Positions 1-10,420 are shown, numbered from the stretch's first letter. The stretch is DNA of 64,000 nt from Acanthaster planci (GCF_001949145.1 NW_019091569.1:132397-196396); one strand, 5' to 3'. Translations and numbers: made by a program. The notes: generated by a model from the sequence alone, not told the origin.

Positions 1-2
1 TG

Positions 3-1754
3 AAACAATGAGAGATAGATAGAAAAAAATTTAAAACAACTAAACATTACGAGCTTTTACATAGATTTATTTGCAATAAGGAAGAACTGGCACCTTTCTT
101 TTTAAAAGATTTAAAAAACAATATTGAAGAACGAATACCGGTAAAAATTGTTATCGAAGAAAGAGAAAAAAAAGACAAAAAATATTTTGAACCAATTTAT
201 AAATGTGTATTAAATCGAGAAGAATGAAATGAAAAAAATGCACATAATCAACAAAATGCAAACATATATTGCAAGTTTCCAATTATTTCTTACAAAACTA
301 GTTATAAAATTAGAAATTCTATAGCTTCGAAAGAACAATTTGGATTTAAAGAAAAAGTAGATAATTACACAAATAAAATTAATAAACTTTGACAAAATAA
401 ACAAATATCAGATGATATTCGATCTAAAAAGATTAGATTTTTAAAAGCGGCGGCTCAAATTCGAAAAGATATTGTTAATTTGCGCGATAAGATGAATAAA
501 TTAAATGAAAAAAAAGAGCAATTAAAACAAACATACAAAAATTGAAACTCAAAAATAGAGCAAAGTTTGTTAAACAATTATGAGGATTTAGATAATATAG
601 TTGCTCCTTTGATCAATGAATCTGTGAAAGAAGAACACAAAAATATGTTGTTAAAAGAAGCTCCTAAAATTCAAAAAGATATTGGTATTTGACAAAATAA
701 AGCGAAAAATAAAAATAACGAAAAGAAGTTAGAAGAACTGAAACAAAAATATAAAAATTGAAACTCAAAAATAGAACAAAGTTTGCAAAATAATTATGAG
801 GATTTTAATAATATTATTGAGCCTTTAATTCAAGAAATCTTAAAACAAAATGAAAATAATAAAAAAATTACCTTTTTAAAAATTTTGAAGCAAACTCGAA
901 AAGATATAGAAGCTTGACAGAACGAAACGAAAAATAAAAATAACGAAAAGAAGTTAGAAGAACTGAAACAAAAATATAAAAATTGAAACTCAAAAATAGA
1001 GCAAAGTTTGCAAAATAATTATGAGGATTTTATGAATATTATTGAATCATTAATGAAACAAAATGAAGATAATAAAAAAATTACCTTTTTAAAAATTTTG
1101 AAGCAAATTCGCAAAGATATTGAAAACTGACGAAATAAAAGGAGTGAATTAAATAAAGAAAATAAAGAACTAAAACAAAAATATAAAAATTGAAACTCAA
1201 AAATAGAACAGAGTTTAAAAAATAATTATTATTATTCAAATAATATTATTCAGCCCCTAATTCAGGAAGTAATGGAAAAAATTGATATAAATCATGAAAT
1301 AAAAAAATTACACGATAAACAAAAAGATATTTATGAAAACAAAGACGGAAATATTATTCCGATTAATAAATACTTTGGTTTTATAATTGATGAAAATAGA
1401 GATATTAAATGATTAAGAAATTATGATTTATGAAAAAAAAGTATTTCAAAATCAAATAATAAAGAAATGGATTTTTTTAATGGTAAAAAAGGTTTAATTG
1501 TAAAAGGAGTGTCAATTGAATACGAATGTACAAAGGTAGGTAAAAGAATAATAAAAACTTTTCAAAATAGAACATCAACTAAAACGGCACGCATCAACCC
1601 CAATTCTTTATCCATACCTACGGCTAAAGAAGAGGCATGTCCAAAAATTTTTAATGAGGAAAATTTAAACAAGATTAGTTTAAATACAATCCAGAAAGAT
1701 CCTAAATTTAAAATTATAAGAATCGATATTTTGGGCAATTTGTTAAACAAATAA
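3..1754 (+). CDS. cas9: Cas9, C-terminal part (type II CRISPR effector), with amplified WED segment
   Basis: This is the last 583 codons of an RNA-guided DNA endonuclease; the start, HNH and most RuvC parts lie upstream of the window. Residues 1-115 of the fragment hold the end of the RuvC-III region and a PIISYKTSYKIRNS-like strand that matches the S-x-K-x-x-x-x-I segment before the phosphate-lock loop. The segment KYFGF..RDIKWLRNYD near residue 460 matches the family's G-x-IKxLKYYD element. The last residues, KIIRIDILGNLL, match the usual C-terminal KVRTDVLGN end. Between these, residues 174-445 are about four tandem copies of a 69-75 residue unit beginning LKQKYKNWNSKIEQSL. The PAM-interacting part after them is only about 110 residues, shorter than in the Streptococcus thermophilus CRISPR1 type. 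The frame is open throughout when TGA is read as Trp. Assignment is firm from family knowledge and context; the meaning of the repeats is inference. Confidence 0.85.
522..1340 (+). repeat. Tandem coding repeat inside cas9
   Basis: Four units start at 522, 738, 963 and 1170 (216, 225, 207 and about 170 bases). All keep the reading frame. Units begin LKQ(K/T)YKNWNSKIEQSL and contain NNYED..NII.PLI and a later RKDI..W element. A 102-base stretch at 705-806 recurs at 930-1031 with a single difference, so at least one duplication is recent. A more degenerate half-unit (RFLKAAAQIRKDI) precedes 522. The unit resembles the helical stretch around DPQTFEKVIEPILE in other Cas9 WED domains. Confidence 0.85.
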
Positions 1755-1805
1755 AACTAAAAACTTAAGTTCACTAATCTATAGTTTTATTTTTATGAAA
1801 GTTTT

Positions 1806-2393
1806 TTAATAATGATCGTGTCGTAGATTGGAAACAGATACCAACATGTCATCAAAGTTTTCCCCAAAGTTATGTTCTGAATATGCGTGACCATCGGGAA
1901 AATAGGCACGAAAAAATCACCCATTTATATTATTTTTGCCGAATTCAATTCTTGTAAATTTTTCTAATCATTTTTCAAAAATAATTCTTGATACACCGGC
2001 AAGACTGTCGGTTGCGAATGGAGGTGTTTGTTTTTCATGAAGTGTATCCCTTTCGGGCATTTCGAATACGAGAATTTGTTCCACTTCATTCGCCCGATTA
2101 TATCAAACACGAAGTGAATAAAGATTATTACGAAAAATAACTTGATACTTCTCGGTAGGAGATAAAGTGATTGAATAGGGAGTAAAAGTTTTGTTTATCA
2201 ATTGATATGTAGGCTGAATAGAAGTATTGGATATATTATTTTGCAAAGATTGTGTTTTAATAAAATTCAGTTTTTGCGAGTTAGAGCTAGTTTTTAAACT
2301 TAAGTTCAATCCCAATCCAAAGTTTATTGATATAACAACAATTAAAATAAGCAACATGGATTGCGCGAAAAGACTTCGATTAAGATATTGCAT
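1806..2393 (-). CDS. Unrecognised membrane-anchored protein between cas9 and the array
   Basis: The 195-residue protein starts MQYLNRSLFAQS and has one strong hydrophobic segment (residues 13-30, LLILIVVISINFGLGLNL), fitting a signal anchor or uncleaved signal peptide. The rest is soluble, with a Ser/Asn/Gln-rich stretch (about 33-60) and a C-terminal half with many aromatic and charged residues, ending in NLRHDHY. It is convergent with cas9 (51 bases between stops) and starts 136 bases before the first repeat of the array. I do not recognise the family and no cas motif is visible. Its location inside the locus makes either a passenger or an accessory protein possible. Confidence 0.55.
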
Positions 2394-2464
2394 TTTTACA
2401 AATCAATTTAAGCATTTATTTTAACATAGAAAAGAATTTAAAATAATTCCTTTTTGTTGTTTTA

Positions 2465-2493
2465 TTAGACTTGGTCGATATTGGAACTATAAA
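2465..2493 (+). promoter_or_regulatory. Possible promoter/leader reading into the array from the left
   Basis: TTAGAC (2465-2470) and TATAAA (2488-2493) lie 17 bases apart, and the first repeat begins 36 bases after the -10-like box. This would transcribe the array on the plus strand. The -35 match is weak and the DNA is AT-rich. The remainder of 2394-2529 holds no gene I can see. Confidence 0.3.
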
Positions 2494-2529
2494 TATGATT
2501 CCTGTTAATAAAATATTAAAGTTTTAATT

Positions 2530-5500
2530 GTCTTTATTTTATTAAGATTGACAGATAAATAAGACCGATTGAAAATAGGTGTTGCTCAATTTCTTGTCTT
2601 TATTTTATTAAGATTGACAGATAAATAAGACATTTAAGTGTTTGAAATGCCCGAATAGGGAGTCTTTATTTTATTAAGATTGACAGATAAATAAGACTCC
2701 TTCCCTTTTTTTATTAACTTGATTATAGTCTTTATTTTATTAAGATTGACAGATAAATAAGACATATCTTAATCGTCGATTTCTCTCACGAGAGTCTTTA
2801 TTTTATTAAGAATGACAGATAAATAAGACAGCCAACAAGTTTTCCTAAATTATTTAGCGGTCTTTATTTTATTAAGATTGACAGATAAATAAGACTAATT
2901 TTCCAGTTTAGTCATAATGTTTTTTGTCTTTATTTTATTAAGATTGACAGATAAATAAGACTTGCGGCACAACAATGTTGTGTTGTGAAGCGTCTTTATT
3001 TTATTAAGATTGACAGATAAATAAGACACAGAAATAGAAAAAGAAATAAAACCAATTGTCTTTATTTTATTAAGATTGACAGATAAATAAGACCGCAAAT
3101 ACATTCAACCTATCCAACGAGATGTCTTTATTTTATTAAGATTGACAGATAAATAAGACTCAATTTTTTTCGTTTTTGTGAAATTTTTTGTCTTTATTTT
3201 ATTAAGATTGACAGATAAATAAGACAAAAGACGACTATTTAATCTTTCAATCTTAGTCTTTATTTTATTAAGATTGACAGATAAATAAGACATAAGCTGT
3301 TCAGTTGTTCGATTTGATTTGGTCTTTATTTTATTAAGATTGACAGATAAATAAGACAGATTTTGAACAAGACGAGTTAATTTGAAAGTCTTTATTTTAT
3401 TAAGATTGACAGATAAATAAGACTCTCAGTATTGATGGTGTCGAACTCATCGTGTCTTTATTTTATTAAGATTGACAGATAAATAAGACGAATTATGCGG
3501 TCGTGTGGCTATGCGAGATGTCTTTATTTTATTAAGATTGACAGATAAATAAGACTCTCCGCCTGAGTTGTATTTGGAATTTTTGGTCTTTATTTTATTA
3601 AGATTGACAGATAAATAAGACAATTTATTCAATTCTAAAATTTTTTCCTTAGTCTTTATTTTATTAAGATTGACAGATAAATAAGACATGTTACTAGTAT
3701 TTTTTTTCATATTTAATGTCTTTATTTTATTAAGATTGACAGATAAATAAGACAAATCGCAAACGACTCGTCGATTTGTTTTAGTCTTTATTTTATTAAG
3801 ATTGACAGATAAATAAGACCGCTTTAGAAGAAATTGACGAGTTAAAGTTGTCTTTATTTTATTAAGATTGACAGATAAATAAGACAGAGCAATTTTTACG
3901 TCTCGAATTAGAAAAGTCTTTATTTTATTAAGATTGACAGATAAATAAGACCACGATCAGTATATTCTCCTAAAAATCGAAGTCTTTATTTTATTAAGAT
4001 TGACAGATAAATAAGACTTTTTGAACAAATGGAAGAATTGTCCGTTTGTCTTTATTTTATTAAGATTGACAGATAAATAAGACATTTGGCGATGATCAAC
4101 GAATTAAAAAAAGGTCTTTATTTTATTAAGATTGACAGATAAATAAGACGTGTAAAATATTTGTATAGAATTAATTGATGTCTTTATTTTATTAAGATTG
4201 ACAGATAAATAAGACTATTACTATATTCCTTCCTTTTTTCTAATTGTCTTTATTTTATTAAGATTGACAGATAAATAAGACCCTTGTTGCGCACGACTTC
4301 CGCAGTTTCAAGTCTTTATTTTATTAAGATTGACAGATAAATAAGACAAGTTTCGTAAGTAAGAACCCCAAGAAAATGTCTTTATTTTATTAAGATTGAC
4401 AGATAAATAAGACTAAATCGATTTATTCGATACTGAGACGGCAGTCTTTATTTTATTAAGATTGACAGATAAATAAGACCCATTTTTGTTTAAGGAGCAA
4501 ACCGAATTAGTCTTTATTTTATTAAGATTGACAGATAAATAAGACCCCTTAAATCAATGCCAGCTAGATCCCATCGTCTTTATTTTATTAAGATTGACAG
4601 ATAAATAAGACGTGCTATATTTCCTTTCACTTATAATAATAGTCTTTATTTTATTAAGATTGACAGATAAATAAGACAAGCGAGAACTAATTGAACTTGC
4701 GCATGCTGTCTTTATTTTATTAAGATTGACAGATAAATAAGACTTTTTTCAATTAGAAAAAATAAAAAGGAAAGTCTTTATTTTATTAAGATTGACAGAT
4801 AAATAAGACATCTACCAGTAAAAGTAAAAAGAAAAAACCGTCTTTATTTTATTAAGATTGACAGATAAATAAGACAGAAACGCGAATTGCTCGTCGACGA
4901 AGTTAGTCTTTATTTTATTAAGATTGACAGATAAATAAGACTTGTGTCAATTTTTTTAATAATAAATCGCTGTCTTTATTTTATTAAGATTGACAGATAA
5001 ATAAGACCCCTCGCAAATCACCACCTGGACTATGAAAGTCTTTATTTTATTAAGATTGACAGATAAATAAGACTAAATGAAACTGCTGTAACGGATTTAA
5101 TTAGTCTTTATTTTATTAAGATTGACAGATAAATAAGACAGTATAAACACTTAAATCACTTCATTAAAAGTCTTTATTTTATTAAGATTGACAGATAAAT
5201 AAGACCGCGGCGGATTGAACATCTGAAGAGTTTCTGTCTTTATTTTATTAAGATTGACAGATAAATAAGACAGACTTCCTTTCCTTGTTTCGACTAATTC
5301 GGTCTTTATTTTATTAAGATTGACAGATAAATAAGACAGTTTGTTTAGCGGTGATTAACATTAAATCGTCTTTATTTTATTAAGATTGACAGATAAATAA
5401 GACCTCTTTTTTCTTTTAAAAAAAATTTAACAAGTCTTTATTTTATTAAGATTGACAGATAAATAAGACTCAACAATTCTCGCTCGTCGAATAAATTGAG

Positions 5501-8500
5501 TCTTTATTTTATTAAGATTGACAGATAAATAAGACTAGAATTTAATGTGTTATAATAATTTGATAGTCTTTATTTTATTAAGATTGACAGATAAATAAGA
5601 CCTGCCCATAATGAAAAGCAATATTTTATTTGTCTTTATTTTATTAAGATTGACAGATAAATAAGACTGTTTTCGTTGAATGTAAACGCATCATCACGTC
5701 TTTATTTTATTAAGATTGACAGATAAATAAGACAAAAAAACCATCAAAAATTTTTATCAATGTGTCTTTATTTTATTAAGGTTGACAGATAAATAAGACC
5801 TGTGCTATGAGCGGATTATAATCCGTCGGGTCTTTATTTTATTAAGATTGACAGATAAATAAGACCTGTGCGATGAGCGGATTATAATCCGTCGGGTCTT
5901 TATTTTATTAAGATTGACAGATAAATAAGACAAAATTTATAGTTATATGAAAAAAACAAAAGTCTTTATTTTATTAAGATTGACAGATAAATAAGACATG
6001 ACACTTATGAAAATAGAGAAATGAATTGTCTTTATTTTATTAAGATTGACAGATAAATAAGACTTGTCTATACTAGTAGGAATCTCAGCAATTGTCTTTA
6101 TTTTATTAAGATTGACAGATAAATAAGACATGAATGATTAGTTGTACTTTTTAATTTGTGTCTTTATTTTATTAAGATTGACAGATAAATAAGACATCGA
6201 GTATTTTTTCTCAACAAGACGCAGTGTCTTTATTTTATTAAGATTGACAGATAAATAAGACGCTTAGAAGTTAGATATAAATCTATTTTTTGTCTTTATT
6301 TTATTAAGATTGACAGATAAATAAGACTAATCAATGAAGTCTCAATGAAGCTGAGATGTCTTTATTTTATTAAGATTGACAGATAAATAAGACAGCAATA
6401 ACGGCGAATGCTCGTATGCGAATGTCTTTATTTTATTAAGATTGACAGATAAATAAGACGATTAACCTTTACTGAATCAAACCCACGAGGTCTTTATTTT
6501 ATTAAGATTGACAGATAAATAAGACAAATTCCGGGCAAGGGATTAACAGGACTTGGTCTTTATTTTATTAAGATTGACAGATAAATAAGACAATAAAATT
6601 TGGTGTTTCAAATAATGCTTAGTCTTTATTTTATTAAGATTGACAGATAAATAAGACAACACGCAAAAACAGATGCGCCACTTTTTTGTCTTTATTTTAT
6701 TAAGATTGACAGATAAATAAGACTCTCTCTACTGTCTAAAAAAGAAAAACAGGGTCTTTATTTTATTAAGATTGACAGATAAATAAGACATTTTTCCGTG
6801 GTTTCTAATATTTTTTTTGGTCTTTATTTTATTAAGATTGACAGATAAATAAGACCGACATGAGCAACAGCATTGTTTTCTGTGGGTCTTTATTTTATTA
6901 AGATTGACAGATAAATAAGACGGAATCGCAGGAACAGATTATTTAATTGCGGTCTTTATTTTATTAAGATTGACAGATAAATAAGACACGATACCTTCAA
7001 TGACAGACATTTTTCGAGTCTTTATTTTATTAAGATTGACAGATAAATAAGACTCGGGGGGAACTTTTCATTCCGTCGTAGAAGTCTTTATTTTATTAAG
7101 ATTGACAGATAAATAAGACAGACGAGCTCGTTTAAGACAATTTGATTAAGTCTTTATTTTATTAAGATTGACAGATAAATAAGACGATGAAGCTGATGTG
7201 ATTCAATACGGAAAAGTCTTTATTTTATTAAGATTGACAGATAAATAAGACAACAAAGAAGATAACTCAATTGCTTTTTTAGTCTTTATTTTATTAAGAT
7301 TGACAGATAAATAAGACTGTTTGTGAATGAATCTGACCAGTTTGAGTGTCTTTATTTTATTAAGATTGACAGATAAATAAGACACGATTTGCTCGACACA
7401 CGAGTGTTAAATCGTCTTTATTTTATTAAGATTGACAGATAAATAAGACCTGATTGCCGAGTTTCAGTGACGGAGTAATGTCTTTATTTTATTAAGATTG
7501 ACAGATAAATAAGACAAAAGTTCTCTAAATTCGCCGTGTGGCCGTGTCTTTATTTTATTAAGATTGACAGATAAATAAGACTGAATCGACGGAAAAAGAT
7601 TTAAAGAATCAGTCTTTATTTTATTAAGATTGACAGATAAATAAGACCCAGTTGGTTCGATAGCTCGAATACATATAGTCTTTATTTTATTAAGATTGAC
7701 AGATAAATAAGACATCGAGCATTCTTTCTCAACAACACACAGTGTCTTTATTTTATTAAGATTGACAGATAAATAAGACACATTATTTACACATCGCCCA
7801 AATGATTTTGTCTTTATTTTATTAAGATTGACAGATAAATAAGACCGTTACGACATTCAATCTTGAACCAAGGTCGTCTTTATTTTATTAAGATTGACAG
7901 ATAAATAAGACCGGCGGACGACGAGTGTTGAAAAACAAAGTGTCTTTATTTTATTAAGATTGACAGATAAATAAGACAATAAACGACTATTCAATCTTTC
8001 AATTTTGGTCTTTATTTTATTAAGATTGACAGATAAATAAGACACATGAAATCATTTTTGTTAACGGAATTGAGTCTTTATTTTATTAAGATTGACAGAT
8101 AAATAAGACTCCTTCTAAGTCAAATCCGAGTTGATTCATTGTCTTTATTTTATTAAGATTGACAGATAAATAAGACGGGCAGTGCCTAATGAGATTCCAC
8201 ATAAGAGTCTTTATTTTATTAAGATTGACAGATAAATAAGACTCGGCGATAATCAGCAAAAAGATTTTGTTTGTCTTTATTTTATTAAGATTGACAGATA
8301 AATAAGACTGGCTGGCAGGTGATAACAAATTTCTTCAAGTCTTTATTTTATTAAGATTGACAGATAAATAAGACAACATTATTAATGTTCATAGAGCAAA
8401 AAGAGTCTTTATTTTATTAAGATTGACAGATAAATAAGACTAGAGAAAAATAGAATGGAGAGATCATAAAGTCTTTATTTTATTAAGATTGACAGATAAA

Positions 8501-8836
8501 TAAGACTCCCATTATCCGAGGTTCAAATTTCAACTGGTCTTTATTTTATTAAGATTGACAGATAAATAAGACTGCAATTCATAAAGATTACTTTATTTTT
8601 CAGTCTTTATTTTATTAAGATTGACAGATAAATAAGACTCATTATTGAAGACACTGAAAAAGTATGAAGTCTTTATTTTATTAAGATTGACAGATAAATA
8701 AGACAATAAAAACAATCGCCGAATTTCAAAAAAGGTCTTTATTTTATTAAGATTGACAGATAAATAAGACAATGGCCGGAATAACGAATTAAATAATTGC
8801 GTCTTTATTTTATTAAGATTGACAGATAAATAAGAC
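2530..8836. CRISPR. CRISPR array: 96 repeats of 36 bases, 95 spacers
   Basis: The 36-base repeat begins GTCTTTATTTT and ends ATAAATAAGAC; the ends are partly complementary. The period is exactly 66 from 2530 to 8074 (85 repeats). One spacer (8110-8140) has 31 bases and shifts the phase by one; the remaining repeats run to 8801-8836. All other spacers are 30 bases. Only two repeats differ from consensus: the 5th (starts 2794, T to A) and the 50th (starts 5764, A to G). Orientation is ambiguous. On the plus strand AAGATT sits at repeat positions 15-20, as in the S. thermophilus CRISPR1 repeat. In classical type II-A loci the leader follows csn2, which would put it on the right and transcription on the minus strand. 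The array belongs with the flanking cas9 and cas1-cas2-csn2 genes. Confidence 0.98.
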
Positions 8837-8907
8837 CGTAACATTATTATAGTGTTTTTTGAGGCTTATTTATTTAACAAAAATCAAAAAACACACCAAT
8901 ATTTTTT
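8837..8907 (-). promoter_or_regulatory. Candidate leader between csn2-like gene and array
   Basis: These 71 bases separate the csn2-like stop codon from the last listed repeat, the usual place of a type II-A leader. On the minus strand a perfect TATAAT lies at 8846-8851, only nine bases from the repeat, so transcription would start almost at the repeat border. No convincing -35 box is seen. The minus-strand stretch AAATAAATAAGCC (8863-8875) resembles the end of the plus-strand repeat and could be an anti-repeat remnant. Confidence 0.4.
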
Positions 8908-10071
8908 TTATTTTTCGTTTATTTTCAATAAATCAGGATACTTTTGTAAAATTTTTGAAGAAAAAGAAACTTCTTTGGACAAATATTTTAATAAAAAAAA
9001 TAAAAAAATTATCTCTTTGATTGTGCGAAAATAAAAAACATTTTTATCGTTCTTCGTCGGCGAAGCAGAATCCATTACATCCAATTCAATTTGCGGAAAA
9101 TAAAATAAATGCAAAAAATTAGCAAAAATATCAAAATAAAATTGATTAGTTTCTCTTAACAAATCATCCGCATTAAAAACTTGTTGAAAATCCGATCAAT
9201 ATCAATCTCAATCTTCATATTCGTCTTGTTTCACAAAATGATAAAAAGCGATCGCTTTCGAAATAATATCATTGAAAGGTAAAGAACTTATTTTTTGTTT
9301 TTGTATAAAGTTCAATCCTTGCAAGTCAGGACGAAAATTCGTAATAAAACTGACACTATTAGTCGCACAAATTAAATAAAATTGTCGCGTATTTAAAAGC
9401 TCACGCAAAATCACAATTAAAGAATTCATTGTATAGGGATTTGTATAAAGTTCCGGATTATCAAACAAAATAACAATTGGGCGTTGCGCATCCGTTTCAT
9501 GCAAACTTGATCGCAATATGTTAAAAACTAACATTCGCAACAAAAACTGATTAAAATCATTTTCTAAAATTTCATCATTTTCCGTATTTAACAATGTAAT
9601 ATCCAATAAATGATCAATAATATTTTCTAAATTAATTTTGTTTGTATTAAACTTTAACTGAATTTGAGGTTTGGTTAAAGCAAATAAATTATGAGCAAAT
9701 ATACGATTAATAGAAGTGTTCATAGATTCGGCCAGTTTAGTAATTTTATTTGTAACTCCAGCATAATTCGAATCTTCTAACAACAAAACATTCATAGTTT
9801 GAATCAAGTAATTACGTAAAACTGATTTCTTAGTCAATTTAATTTCTTCTTTAAAACTAAAATTGTCTTTGAGATATAAAATTTGATAATCGCTCGTCGC
9901 CACCGGCGATCCGTTTACTAAAAATTTTTTGGATTTACCTTTAAAACCTTTTTCCAAATTATTTAACAAATGAGTTTTACCGGAACAATTCCCGCCGAGT
10001 AAAAAGGCAACTCGATGCGAGATATGAATTTTTTGTTTAAGAAAAATTGAAGTAGTGATTTCGAGTTCCAT
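8908..10071 (-). CDS. csn2: Csn2-like P-loop ATPase, unusually long (387 aa)
   Basis: The gene lies four bases after cas2 and next to the array, the csn2 position of type II-A loci, where Csn2 helps Cas1-Cas2 take up spacers at DNA ends. The protein begins MELEITTSIFLKQKI and carries an intact Walker A motif GGNCSGKT at residues 26-33 and a Walker B-like RPIVILFDNPE in the middle, followed by FYLICATNS, an ABC/SMC-like strand. Usual Csn2 proteins have about 220-320 residues and degraded ATPase motifs; this one is longer and looks catalytically competent. The frame passes three Trp-coding TGA codons near residues 288-294 (DWDWYW). Function is inferred from position; sequence alone says only P-loop ATPase. 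Confidence 0.6.
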
Positions 10072-10075
10072 GACA

Positions 10076-10420
10076 TTAAATTTCTAAAATAGGCTCAATT
10101 GAAGCGGCTTTTTCTTGTAGAGATTTTTTACCGATAAAAATTTGAATTTTACTGTATTGCTTTTCTGTAATTAACAAACATCGCACATCTCCGGCCGGCG
10201 GAACATTTTTTTGAATACGATTCATAATGCTTTTTGCATAATCATAATGTTTTGCGAGACATCCATATACTGACTCTTGCATCATATAAAAACCATTTTT
10301 CAATAAAAACATATGAAATTTTTGCATATTTTTTCTTTGCAAAACGGTGCCGGTCGGTAAATCATAAAAAACTAAAATGCGCATAATTCGATAACGAGAA
10401 ACATAAACTTTATCATTCAT
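10076..10420 (-). CDS. cas2: Cas2, adaptation complex subunit
   Basis: The protein of 114 residues forms the central dimer of the Cas1-Cas2 integrase. The ferredoxin-like N-terminal strand MRILVFYDLPTGT carries the conserved Asp, followed by RKNMQKFHMFLLKNGF and MMQESVYGCL, all typical of type II Cas2. The chosen ATG gives MNDKVYVSRYRIMRI, similar to the short extension (MSYRYMRM) of the Streptococcus protein; an internal ATG at MRI is possible. The gene overlaps the end of cas1 by eight bases, so translation is probably coupled. Confidence 0.93.
   Translation of the reverse strand: MNDKVYVSRYRIMRILVFYDLPTGTVLQRKNMQKFHMFLLKNGFYMMQESVYGCLAKHYDYAKSIMNRIQKNVPPAGDVRCLLITEKQYSKIQIFIGKKSLQEKAASIEPILEI

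Noticed and set aside
1824-1850. AGATTG-GAA-ACAGATA stretch resembling the repeat, as a possible tracrRNA anti-repeat
   Set aside because: It needs an insertion, lies within the coding sequence of the 195-residue protein, and is not followed by terminator-like hairpins.
2501-2521. CTGTTAATAAAATATTAAAG next to the first repeat, similar to the reverse-complement repeat
   Set aside because: The match is in very AT-rich DNA with gaps, and a tracrRNA tail would have to run into the array.
3757-5490. Three spacers sharing CTCGTCGA
   Set aside because: An eight-base match among 95 spacers can arise by chance or codon bias; flanks do not align.
2895-8844. Several 60-105 residue minus-strand reading frames containing SYLSVNLNKIKT repeatedly
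   Set aside because: They are translations of the CRISPR repeat. The 66-base period is a multiple of three, so the frame stays open wherever spacers lack stops.
8852-9034. 60-residue plus-strand reading frame beside the array
   Set aside because: It is antisense to the end of the csn2-like gene, low in complexity and without support.
9205-9211. Apparent end of the csn2-like gene at the first in-frame TGA
   Set aside because: UGA encodes Trp in this genome; the frame continues through three TGA codons to a TAA at 8908-8910.
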